This document shows positions 46,103-56,454 of a DNA stretch of 64,000 nucleotides, piece by piece. Both the position numbers and the translations under genes were made by a program. This DNA comes from Myoxocephalus aenaeus. Its lineage: Eukaryota > Chordata > Actinopteri > Perciformes > Cottidae. The notes under the pieces are model-generated. The model did no database searches. It saw only the letters and a program-made list of their open reading frames with translations, and had not been told where the DNA came from. The stretch lies in assembly GCA_038501785.1 (NCBI GenBank), contig JBAMJR010000031.1, positions 14,787,501 to 14,851,500 on the forward strand. Reading direction: 5' to 3'. The first letter of the stretch is position 1; each line of letters starts with the position of its first letter.

Positions 46103-48240
46103 TACGCACCCACACAAACATACAAACGCATATCCATTTTGCTATATTTAGCCATTTGAGTTAGTTGAAAGTCAATAATACCACCCCAGGAAAAACCTGC
46201 AAAAAATAAATAAATAAGTTCTATAAATAAACAAAGCTGCCTTTGCATTGTCCACTGTATTATTCTATACATATGTCCATATACTGTTGGTCTGGGCTAA
46301 TTTCCATGGTTTGGGTCTCTTATTATTTGCTATTAAATCTTAAAGCTGCAGACCACAATGATGTTTTGGCTTCTAACGTTGTTTCAAAGGTTTTGGGAGG
46401 GTTTCAAAAAGCCAGGTGAAATGCTGGAAGAACCAGTCATTGTAATATCATTTTCACAATGCATTAATAAAAAGAAAGGTCCTATTTTTCCTCCACTGCA
46501 CATGTCGGCCAGTTACTGCCCTGTTGGCTTGATCGCTAATGAAAAACTGAATATAATCTCAATAAAATCTAAAGAAATAATCAAATTGGTGTATTGACAA
46601 GGCTCACGTTAATTTGACACATGCTATATGACTTTTACACAATGCAAACGCTACAAAACCGGTCAATGTTTCCAAAAGGAGTTTTTTTTTTAAAGTGTAA
46701 CACAATACATGCATTTCTTTCTATATCTTATTTTATCATGACATTTTAAATATTAGTGTGTTTACAGTGGTGGAAGAAGTACTCAAATCGTGTACATAAG
46801 AAATAGATGCAATACAGAGTAGAAATATTTTTTTGTAAAATTCATGCAATTCATGCAAAATTCATGCAAAACTTAACTTGAGTAAAAGTACAAAAGTATT
46901 ATAAGAAAAATGTACCTACATTTAAAGTGCTCATTATGCAGTGTCCCATTTCACAATAGTGTATATTAATAGATTATATCTATTGATGCATTAATATGTT
47001 CATCAGTTTAATGCTGCAGCTGGTTAAGGTGGAGCTTATTTTAATAATTGTATACTGCTGGATAGCTTGTAAATGTCCACTTCGGGGATCAATAACGTTT
47101 CTCTCTTAAAGCGCTATACAAATAAAATGTATTATTATTATTAATATTATTATTAATATTGGTGTATATATATTGCAACGTCTTACAGCAGTAGCAGCCA
47201 CACCATCAAAATGTCTTGCGGAATAACTGCTACACTTCATTGGTTGAGCTTCTGGTGCTACAACACTGAGTTTAATTGCCTCTATAGCATATGGTAATAA
47301 TGATAGATTATAACGCAGTAATGAAGTCTGCAATTTAACACATTTAATCTGTTCTATTAGCATGACTGCCCTCAGAGTCATCTAGCAGCAGCAGCCAGGT
47401 GAAGGAAACATGTGGAAACTAAATAATTACACTTTGCAATGAAAAGAAAATCCTGCAATACTGACTCATACCACCCAAGGGAGCCACCGAGTTGGACAAT
47501 CAAAAGATGGGTGGAGGAGGCCAGAGGTCATGGCCACACAACTGGGTAGGTGGGACAATTATTCTAAAAAAGATAAACTCTGAACAGAGTCTAATAATAA
47601 AAGGCAGTGTGACAGTGACAGATGAAATGCTTGAAGGGATGATTATGTTTTTTATTTTGTGGAAAAGAATATTGTTTTTTGGAGACTGTCAATACGCAAA
47701 ACAAATACATGTGGTTACCTACACACCTTTAAACTGTAGCCTGCAACATTAGTTTGTTTGTGTGTTTGTTGGAGTGTTATTTTGTATTGTTGTGTATTCT
47801 TCTTTTCTTTGCTTATGTTTGGGATTTGATTGACTTGTATTATTTGTTTCAATTGTTCTAGTATTAATTATGATGCATTGGACTAGTCTATGCATTAAGG
47901 AGATGAAATGAGAATAACAATATCTTGACTAAACCTGAACATATTCTGGTGTAAATATGATTTTTAAACAAGTTTGCAGACAGGAGGAAATATGTACTAA
48001 ATCATGGTTTCTCCAGTAATGTAGACAACTTTTGTCCGATTTATAATTTATTGATTTTGTTGTACAATGAAGGTATTTTCTTCTTTTTTTTACTTTAACA
48101 AAAATAAAATGTATACACGCTGCTGTGGTTGTAATTTATATGAATGTATGCTGCATTAACATAGTTGCACTCCATGCATGACCCAATATTACACATATTT
48201 ATCAGTAACCCATTTCATAACCGGTGATAATAATAAACAT
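46103..48240. other. Intergenic, repeats only
   Basis: AT-rich; carries a dispersed repeat copy and an (ATT)n-tailed LINE-like end (AAAGCGCTATACAAATAAAA at 47108). No gene seen. Confidence 0.5.
46766..46960. repeat. Copy of the AAGTACATTTACT repeat family
   Basis: ACAGTGGTGGAAGAAGTACTC ... AACTTGAGTAAAAGTACAAA; fbp1-orphan intergenic. It contains a small ATTCATGCAAA triplication at 46840-46870. Confidence 0.5.
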
Positions 48241-48287
48241 ATCTCATACTAATTATGTGGCGCCGTCAGTAGTGACGTTCCGGCAGC

Positions 48288-48584
48288 AAGGGGGCGTGGC
48301 CTCGTGGCTGCGGGTTTGGCGTCATTATTTAAAGTTCTAAATGGAATGTTCTAAGAGCTTCTATAGAACGCGCATGTTCCTATAAGAGAACAGTGTCCCT
48401 CTTTTCTCCTCATTGCGCTTGAGGACCCCACCGAGAGAACAGCTTACCTAACTTTCTCCTGAAGAAAACCACTTCAACAATCAAGCTAGCAAGCTAACTC
48501 AACTCAAGCTAACGCAATTCAAGCTAACCCAACTCAAGCTAACCTAACTTAAGCTAACCTACACAACCGTCAGTGAACAACAAG
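48288..48584 (+). promoter_or_regulatory. Heat-shock-element-like promoter and non-coding exon 1 of the orphan gene
   Basis: A GC/KLF-type box (GGGGGCGTGGCC, about 48289-48300) is followed by a 5-bp-periodic array: GAA 48344-48346, TTC 48349-48351, AGA at 48354 (GAA expected), TTC 48359-48361. A further GAA lies at 48366-48368. This fits the nGAAnnTTCn pattern of an HSF1 site with one poor unit. A TATAAGAG box lies at 48381-48388, so transcription probably starts near 48410. Exon 1 is non-coding, holds about five imperfect AAGCTAAC repeats (48484-48562) and ends at 48584 before GTAAGG. Confidence 0.55.
48484..48562 (+). repeat. AAGCTAAC tandem repeat in the orphan gene 5' UTR
   Basis: About five imperfect units of the AAGCTAACYCAACTC type inside non-coding exon 1. 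Confidence 0.75.
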
Positions 48585-49673
48585 GTAAGGACTCAACCAG
48601 CGTATTGTTAGCCATGTAGCAATGTGTGTTTTCACCCAGAGTAGTTAAATACTCATGAAGTTGATTTTATTATCTCTCTAAACTTTACTGAAACATATTT
48701 CCTCTGGTCTGTGAATTGTCAAACTTTTCACCTTAAGAATTATTGAATAAAGTAAAGAAACTCAGGTTCAGAAGTATTATCAGTAAAACAACTGTCAAAT
48801 AAATACTTATCATGCAGATTGGCTCATTTCAAAGTTCTATATCATGTTTTATAATATTGGATTATTAATACTGATTCATCAACATGTGAGCTGTATTTAA
48901 ATGTAGCATGCTGTGCAGGTGAAAGCAATTCTAAACTATGTATTGTTGGGTAACTTTGTTCACTCTTTAAAAATGCTTCATGTTTTGTAAAAGTAACACG
49001 TTAAATAAATTGTGTAAAATGTTCCTCTGCAAAGTAAGTAGGACATGTAGCTGTCAAATAAATGTAGTGAAGTACAGTAGAAGTAGAAAAAACATAATTG
49101 TATATTACAGTGGGAACTTTCCCTCCACACACAGTGATGTTATTATTCTGCCAGTAATAGATTGATATCGTGTAGCTGTGCGTTTACTTTTACTGATCGT
49201 TCAATTTCAGCTATTATTATTATTAATGTATTATAATTATAGTAATTAGCAATTATTAGTCTTCTCAATATTTGTCACAGGAACCCAGTTTACTTCAGAA
49301 AAAAGTATTTTTTCCTGAAAGTGACAACATGGATCAGACTTCAGTCTGAAATAAAGTTTGATTGATATTAGAGGATATTTCACACAAAAAGACGTTCATA
49401 AATGTGTCACTTTGATGTCACTGTGCCCCAAACATTAACATGATGAGCAGCAGAGAGTGAAACAACCACAGAAATATCATTTTTTTACAGAAAAGGCACC
49501 GACATGTTTCTGACTTTTAGTCGATCAGAAAGACGGCTTTAAATTGACCTTTTTCTAAAATGTAGTCTGGCAGAAGTTTCGCTGCGTAAAAGGCATCTGA
49601 CTGTGTAAACTGTAGAGCTTCTAGACAGATAATAACAGTAATTATCTTGTTTGTTGTTGGTTTTTTCCCTCAG

Positions 49674-49898
49674 ATGGCCCGTCGTTTCCAATTCAACGCA
49701 CTCAGCAGCATGGTAAGAACAGCAAGAACCTGAACGCCACACGCTTATTTTTAACACTTTATTGATACGTTTCTTTCATCATCTCAGTGTTTACTTTACA
49801 GTCCATTGCACGTTTTTATACTTTTATACAAGTTACATTTAGAAAATAAATGAGAGAGACAAAAATCTGCTATACCAAAAACAAACAGAGAAAAAGAA

Positions 49899-49967
<69 letters not shown>

Positions 49968-52381
49968 TGTGGTGTATCTGTTTATTGAATAATGTTATTT
50001 CACAGTCTGTCTTTGGGGTGAATCTTATGCGGTCTCTGATTGTAAAACTGTATTTTTTACCATGTCCAAAATGAGTTCTATCGTTGAAAGAATTAATGTA
50101 GTTTTGGTGTATTTCACTGTTTCCTTGTCGCCTGCTTCATGTCCGTCACACACAATGTTAAAGAGAAGTTCTAGATGCGGTCCGATTGGTTAGGACGAGT
50201 TCTCAGCATCAGCAGCTGATCATTTGTTTCTGCATTCCTCGAACACACAATACAGGCTCCTTTGGCTTCACAATTCTCTGTGGAGCTGCGAGAACGGTTT
50301 TCATTGCCTTATTCTGCAGACTTTATTCTGCACAGCTGTCTTTAATACCTCGACCGCTGGTTGAAAAAAATTATGTGGGAGAATAAAGTTATTGTTGCTG
50401 TTAAAACTATGAGATAAATTACACATCCCAGGCGGCAACCTCCGGTTCTGAAAATGCGGAAGTGTCTGAAACCTGCTTTCTCTCTCACGGCCATCAGGGG
50501 GCGACTCGTCTGCAGCCTAATCATTCCTTCATTTATTATGAATATTGTGAATATCAGACCAGCTCCGGTGTAATTTTAATTTGTTTTCTCAAGTGGATTC
50601 TGACTGAATTTTCTGCCGTCAGAAATGTTACGTGAACAGTTTAACTGTCTCAGTGGTGACTTTGCTCATAGGTTTGATACCAGCGTCATGTAGACAGATG
50701 TAAGGCTTCCTGCCATGATAACAATGAATATGTTTATTTATTTATTTTGTCCAATTACATGCGTTGTAAATCAACTCAGCTACTCAGCCAATCACATATG
50801 TGTATTCTGATAGGCGTCGCCCTCGACTCCCGTCTTCACAGACCCAATAGTCGGTAATTAATATAAGCAGCAATGTGAAGTCATACGAGACTAATCACAA
50901 CTCTTTTGAGCAAACGTACACACTCGCATCCAAAATGAAGGCACAGAAAAGAGCCCAATATGATCAGAATCCTAACACAATAATTCACCGTCCAACAATG
51001 ACGTAAACAGAGAGGAGAATGGAGCTGAAACAAGTGTTCCATAACCACAGATAAAGCCCCTGCACACACATTTCTCTTAGAAGATACGAATATATCGTGG
51101 CTTTTTTAAAGCTGCAGAACAATTCAGTTCTTTGTTTTGTTTTTAATGAAGTACTTTGATGCACATTTTTTCAAAAGCTTTCTGTAATGTATTTAATTGT
51201 TTTAATCCTTATTTTACTTGAAATGAGAGAAGATCAATTATTTATTATTAGAATATGTATTACTTATAATTCATCCAGTTCAATTTTTAATCTGACAATA
51301 AATATTGTTAAAATATTGTTCTATTGAATTTTCTATATTTAAAATGACAGTTCGTTGTTGACTACATACAGACGTTAATACAACTATTAAGTTACCAATA
51401 TATATGGGACTAAATCATAATGCACGTTAGACATTAATGTGATGTCCCGGATGTTTAAATGAGGAAATTCTCTAACTGGACCTCGTTGAATTTGAATTGA
51501 ATACCCCTGATTTATTGTAAGCCGTTTACTTTCAATGAAGTATTACTGCATAGTGGCACTGATCCTCTTAATGCACGGTGTGATGTGAGAGTCCATATGG
51601 GGTTGTTTCCATGTGTGGAGCAGTGGTCTGATGGTTGTATTTTTATTTTTTTACCTCTAGACGAGTCGACTCATCCGGAGGCCTCCTCTCATCCCGGCCC
51701 CCAACCGGCCCGCTCACCCTGGGGCGTCCCGTAAGCCAGCCTCCGCCTCCTCTAACTCCTCCAGTCTCTTCTCCACTCCCATTTCTTCTAGCTCCTCCTC
51801 ACCCCCCTCTTCTTCTAGCGCCTCCTCCTCCCCCTCTTCTTCTAGCGCCTCCTCACCCCCCTCTTCTTCTAGCTCCTCCTCATCCCCCTCTTCTTCTATC
51901 CCCTCCTCTTGGCTAGGCATGAGACGGTAAGCTTATTTATTCACCAGGCCATTCAAGGTTCTCATCAAAAGCAAAAGATTAAAAGAAACACATCACAAAA
52001 TGACATTCAAATACAATTAAAAGCATTAAAGCGCCAAGAGAACCAGAAATTAAGACAAACTAAAATAGAATTAGACGGGAATAAAATATAAGACTAAAAG
52101 TTAGAGTGCAGTGTAAGAAAGAACTACCTACGTCTTTGATGGATTGAAGAAGATTCTGCTTTTCAGTTATTGATTGGTCCAATGTACTCACTCTGTGCTT
52201 GTATTGGACAACAGTCCCCGTGTCATATGGTTACGTAACATTGTGTTTCATCTGCATAATTCTGATAACTTATTTTGTTGTTTTCCAAAGAGCCTCCACT
52301 CCTCTTCAGGACCCCGAAGAGCCGATGGAGATAGACCCCCCGGAACCACCTGAGGAACTCGGCGAGCCGATGGAGGTCGAC

Positions 52382-52384
<3 letters not shown>
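49674..52384 (+). CDS. Unrecognised 132-residue serine-rich protein with acidic PMEVD tail
   Basis: I do not recognise this gene. Three coding exons join in frame: 49674-49712 (ATG is the first base of the exon, after CCCTCAG), 51661-51926 and 52291-52384 (TAA). The total is 399 nt, 132 residues. Every junction has a good acceptor and a GTAAG donor, and the phases match (0, then 2/1). Residues 1-13 read MARRFQFNALSSM. Then comes a short basic/proline part (RLIRRPPLIPAPNRP), then a Ser/Pro low-complexity block (about residues 41-93) built on a roughly 27-bp repeat. The C-terminus is acidic, with the pair EEPMEID and GEPMEVD; the last residues are PMEVD. There is no membrane segment or signal peptide. 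The C-terminal MEVD resembles the EEVD tails of Hsp70/Hsp90, but that is inference. A CA-repeat array starts at the stop codon. Later splice-ready exons at 53115-53385 may be an alternative end. Confidence 0.6.
49901..49964. repeat. (GT)n in the orphan-gene intron
   Basis: GT run about 190 bases past the exon 2 donor, ending in GCGCGTG. Confidence 0.95.
51944..52115. repeat. A-rich retroelement tail-like sequence in the orphan-gene intron
   Basis: CCATTCAAGGTTCTCATCAA ... AATTAAAAGCATTAAAGCGC ... AATAAAATATAAGACTAAAA. Non-coding. Confidence 0.35.
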
Positions 52385-52473
<89 letters not shown>

Positions 52474-52517
52474 TTCTTCTTAAAAACAAACAAAAAAAAG
52501 TTACTTTCTCCTGCATG

Positions 52518-52581
<64 letters not shown>

Positions 52582-52631
52582 ATATTTCTTCTTAAAAAAA
52601 AAAGAAAAAAAACCTTACTTTCTCCTGCATG

Positions 52632-52674
<43 letters not shown>

Positions 52675-52714
52675 TCTTAAAAACAAACAAAAAAAACTTA
52701 CTTTCTCCTGCATG

Positions 52715-52752
<38 letters not shown>

Positions 52753-52800
52753 ATATTTCTTCTTTAAAAAAAAGAAAAAAAAAGTTACTTTCTCCTGCAT

Positions 52801-52850
<50 letters not shown>

Positions 52851-52980
52851 TCTTAAAAACAAACAAAAAAAACTTACTTTCTCCTGCATGTATACACACA
52901 CACACACACACACCATATTTCTTCTTTAAAAAAAAGAAAAAAAAAGTTACTTTCTCCTGCATGTATACACACACAAACAC
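52385..52980. repeat. Higher-order CA-repeat array (alternating A/B linkers)
   Basis: (CA)n runs are separated by six linkers that all end ACTTTCTCCTGCATGTA (near 52501, 52614, 52699, 52786, 52874 and 52948). Linkers alternate between an A form (CTTCTTAAAAACAAACAAAA) and a B form (CCATATTTCTTCTT then AAAGAAAAA), giving three A-B dimers of about 150-200 bp. It begins at the orphan gene's stop codon, so it is in its 3' UTR or flank. Confidence 0.9.
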
Positions 52981-53483
52981 ACATAAGTTGTTTTAGATGC
53001 ATCACTTTTTTAGCTGTGTTAAGTTGTATTTCATGTATTAAGTTGTTTTAGATGTGGTAAGTTGTATTTCATGTATTAAGTTGTTTTAGCTGTGTTAAGT
53101 TGTATTCAATGTAGGAGGAGGAGGAGGAGGAGGAGGAGGAGGTGGAGAACGTGTGAACCCTCTTATTAAAAAGGTAAATATCAATTTCTATCTTTTTTTT
53201 TTACATTTATTTTCTAAAGATTTTATATTTTTAAATAAATGTTCTATGTTTCTGCCTCTCTGGTTCAATATATTTCAGTTGGACGACGCTTTCATGGATT
53301 GGGCCGAAGACGTGGAACCCTGCTGCAGGACTGGAGGAGCCAGATCCTCAGCCCTGGTCTCTCTGTGACCTCTGTTGAGTCAGGTAAACGTATCGACAAG
53401 GACCCGTTGTCAATACGTTGTGTATCGCTCTCTCCATCTTTCTCCCTCTCTCCCCCTCTATTTCCCTCTCTCCCCCCCTTCCG

Positions 53484-53900
53484 GGCGACACAGTGGCTCA
53501 GTGGTTAGCGCTGCAGCCTCACAGATATGGAGCCAAATCCAGGGCAATAGTTTTGATCATTTGAAAAAAAGATTTGAACCTGAAAGTTCATATATTTTAT
53601 TAAAAAAATTCCAGAACTGAATCTAAATTATATTTAACCCCAATAACCGTTTCGGGTAATACACTCATTTTTCTTTCTTTCTTTCTTTCTGTTGAATTCA
53701 AGACCAAAACTTGAACTTTCAGGTTCAATTTTCTTTTTCAAATGATCAAAACCTTTTTCCTGGATTTGGCTCCATACGCAGATTCTTTCCTCTTTCTGTC
53801 TGTGTGGAGTTTGTATATTCTCTCTGTGTCTGCGTGGGTTTTCCCCTGGTACTCAGGTTTCCTCCCACAAAAAGAAAAATATTCAGCTAATTGGGAACTC
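53484..53900 (+). repeat. SINE-like dispersed repeat with tRNA-like head, interrupted
   Basis: The head GCGACACAGTGGCTCAGTGG continues into TTAGCGCTGCAGCCTCACAG, and the later part TGTGTGGAGTTTGTATATTC...GGTTTCCTCCCACA is the familiar order of a common fish repeat. A MITE (53528-53774) splits it. The box-A-like GTGGCTCAGTGGTTAGCGCT suggests tRNA origin. Confidence 0.6.
53528..53774. mobile_element. MITE with about 65-bp inverted repeats and TA duplication, inside the SINE-like repeat
   Basis: The left end TGGAGCCAAATCCAGG...GATCATTTGAAAAA and right end TTTTTCAAATGATCAAAACC...CCTGGATTTGGCTCCA are inverted copies. TA flanks both sides (53526-53527 and 53775-53776), as for Tc1/mariner MITEs. 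A (TTCT)n run at 53672-53691 lies inside. Confidence 0.8.
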
Positions 53901-54394
53901 TAAATTATCAACTTTAATCAATCATGAAAGGGTTCATCCTGGTGATCAGGTGTCTCCCTTTCATACACAAAATCAAATAAAATGAATGCAAAATCAAATA
54001 AATGTTTCTGCCTCTGATTCAATATATACAGTATTAATACATTGCATCACATGATGGTGACTATAAAGAAGAAGTATCTGTTTAGTTGTGATTTTAACTA
54101 AACTGAAGCTGATCAATAAAATGATCAATGTTACGTCATAAAAGTTCCAAATGGTATTTGAGGTTAACGACAGGAGCAGGTTCTGTAATAAACAATTATA
54201 ATCTACAGTAAAAAACATGTAATCTTCATCAATGAGGGGTTTAAAAATAGTTTTAATATTATCATTATTCACCAGTAATCTCTATTTCCCTCATTGTGTG
54301 AGTTGACTGATATCGAGTTCATCACTCGTCCTTTTCTATTACTTCAGTTGTCTCACTGACAGCTAAGATGATGAAACTCAGTAAACAGAATATA

Positions 54395-55311
54395 CACTCA
54401 CCTAAAGGATTATTAGGAACACCATACTAATACTGTGTTTGACCCCCTTTCGCCTTCAGAACTGCCTTAATTCTACGTGGCATTGATTCAACAAGGTGCT
54501 GAAAGCATTCTTTAGAAATGTTGGCCCATATTGATAGGATAGCATCTTGCAGTTGATGGAGATTTGTGGGATGCACATCCAGGGCACGAAGCTCCCGTTC
54601 CACCACATCCCAAAGATGCTCTATTGGGTTGAGATCTGGTGACTGTGGGGGCCATTTTAGTACAGTGAACTCATTGTCATGTTCAAGAAACCAATTTGAA
54701 ATGATTGGAGCTTTGTGACATGGTGCATTATCCTGCTGGAAGTAGCCATCAGAGGATGGGTACATGGTGGCCATAAAGGGATGGACATGGTCAGAAACAA
54801 TGCTCAGGTAGGCCGTGGCATTTAAACGATGCCCAATTGGCACTAAGGGGCCTAAAGTGTGCCAAGAAAACATCCCCCACACCATTACACCACCACCACC
54901 AGCCTGCACAGTGGTAACAAGGCATGATGGATCCATGTTCTCATTCTGTTTACGCCAAATTCTGACTACCATCTGAATGTCTCAACAGAAATCGAGACTC
55001 ATCAGACCAGGCAACATTTTTCCAGTCTTCAACTGTCCAATTTTGGTGAGCTCTTGCAAATTTTAGCCTCTTTTTCCTATTTGTAGTGGAGATGAGTGGT
55101 ACCCGGTGGGGTCTTCTGCTGTTGTAGCCCATCCGCCTCAAGGCATGCGTGTTGTGGCTTCACAAATGCTTTGCTGCATACCTCGGTTGTAACGAGTGGT
55201 TATTTTAGTCAAAGTTGCTCTTGATTCATGTGGCATCATGTGATTGGTTGATTAGATAATTGCATTAATGAGAAATTGAACAGGTGTTCCTAATAATCCT
55301 TTAGGTGAGTG
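54395..55311 (-). mobile_element. Tc1-like transposon, non-functional (917 bp)
   Basis: The ends are matching 29-base inverted repeats (CACTCACCTAAAGG.../...CCTTTAGGTGAGTG) flanked by TA on both sides (54393-54394, 55312-55313), the Tc1/mariner target duplication. On the minus strand the transposase is split: 55141-54950 holds the first catalytic Asp (WSDESRF), and 54972-54427, in another frame, holds QQDNAPCH and NPIEHLWD, giving a DD34E-type triad. The frame breaks at about 54950-54972. The N-terminal DNA-binding part is missing, since too little room is left between the right end and the frame. Dead copy. Confidence 0.92.
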
Positions 55312-55313
55312 TA

Positions 55314-56190
55314 TGTATGAACACTTTTAAAATGCAAAGTGTCTCTGAATAACTGCAGGCTTTATTAATGTGGAAAGATCACAGACAAAAATCCTGTCTG
55401 AATGGGCTCAAGTATGAATTTAAGTTTAGGACCATTTTTAAGACCATTTCTTAGCTATTTTTATACACAATTAACAAGATAATAAAAGTAAACTAAATGT
55501 AAATGAATTGTGTAGAGCTGCTCATATCCAACATAAATAACCTGAAAGTTTATTTATGTATGTATATTAAGAAGCATCCAGAGAAATACTTTGATCAAAG
55601 TCATCTCTACGGCTCACTAATTAAAAAGCTGCAAACACGAATTCATGGTGAGATTTATTAGTGAGACTTTAAAGGTCAAAGGTCAAACTCTGGTTTGAAC
55701 TTGCACCGATGGATTCTCAGGTATTTTTGAACAACAAAGTGACAGAAGTCTGGTTACGAAATGTAACGAGCAGGAAAGGAACAGCAGCGTTCACTTCAGA
55801 TCATATTATCATTCTTAGAATAAATGACACCAGTTTGGATCAAACTGTCAGTGAGTGAACTGTGTGAGCGTCTCACCTTCTGCCACTTTCACGTCTCCAT
55901 GTTGTTCTCCATGCCTCTGCCAGCGCCAAGGTGCAGCAGCTGCACCAGTGATGTCTTGTGTGTGCACTGCAGCGTTTCAGCGGTTTTGTTGGATTGTTTT
56001 GTTAGAACTAAATGTGACTGGTGCTTGATTTGGACAACATGCATTGTCCGACGCAGCAACGGCGAGGTTGGAGGCATCTGCGTGATTGCAGATTGCTCCA
56101 CGGACTCAGAAACGTCCGCTGAAAAAAGAAAGAAAAAAGACTCCGGCTGTTTTGTGACTTTACAGGTACTAATAGGGGAAATAGTTTTGA
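55314..56190. other. Unassigned sequence
   Basis: An open frame of 139 codons begins at 55824 but looks random and Cys-rich, and I cannot connect it to a family. The GC-richer part (55860-56150) may be an old repeat. Confidence 0.3.
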
Positions 56191-56230
56191 TTAATTATCT
56201 CCGCAACCATGTGGTTGCGGAGATAATTAA
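56191..56230. repeat. Perfect 19-bp hairpin
   Basis: TTAATTATCTCCGCAACCA, two central bases, then its exact reverse complement. No open frame or terminator context explains it. Confidence 0.9.
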
Positions 56231-56454
56231 GGAAACGTTTTAAAAAACGGTTCTTTTTTTTTCTTTTTTTGAGAATAGGCGCGGGGGCTTGGTGCTTATA
56301 AGGTTAAAATAGTTCTGCAGGTCGGTCCACACACCCCGTGTGACCTCCATGGCCGTAATAGTGCAAAGAAATCGTCCGTATAGCAGAGTGAGCGTCTGCT
56401 GTCCACACATGACAATCTGTATGAACGCGTCGTGTAGTGAGCAGCGCGCCGTGC

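Noticed and set aside
51714..51920. Glu-rich minus-strand frame
   Set aside because: Antisense of the Ser-coding exon of the orphan gene; the sense frame has proper splice sites and phases.
52385..52980. CRISPR-like regular array
   Set aside because: The spacers are near-identical linkers and the repeats are CA runs; eukaryotic context.
52223..52996. Several long Cys-Val or Thr-His frames
   Set aside because: Translation of CA repeats; no start context or codon bias.
53484..53525. Possible tRNA gene (box-A-like sequence)
   Set aside because: No cloverleaf, and the match is to a common dispersed repeat; treated as a SINE-like head.
55824..56243. 139-codon Cys-rich frame
   Set aside because: No recognisable domain, no splice or promoter support, and it runs into the hairpin repeat.
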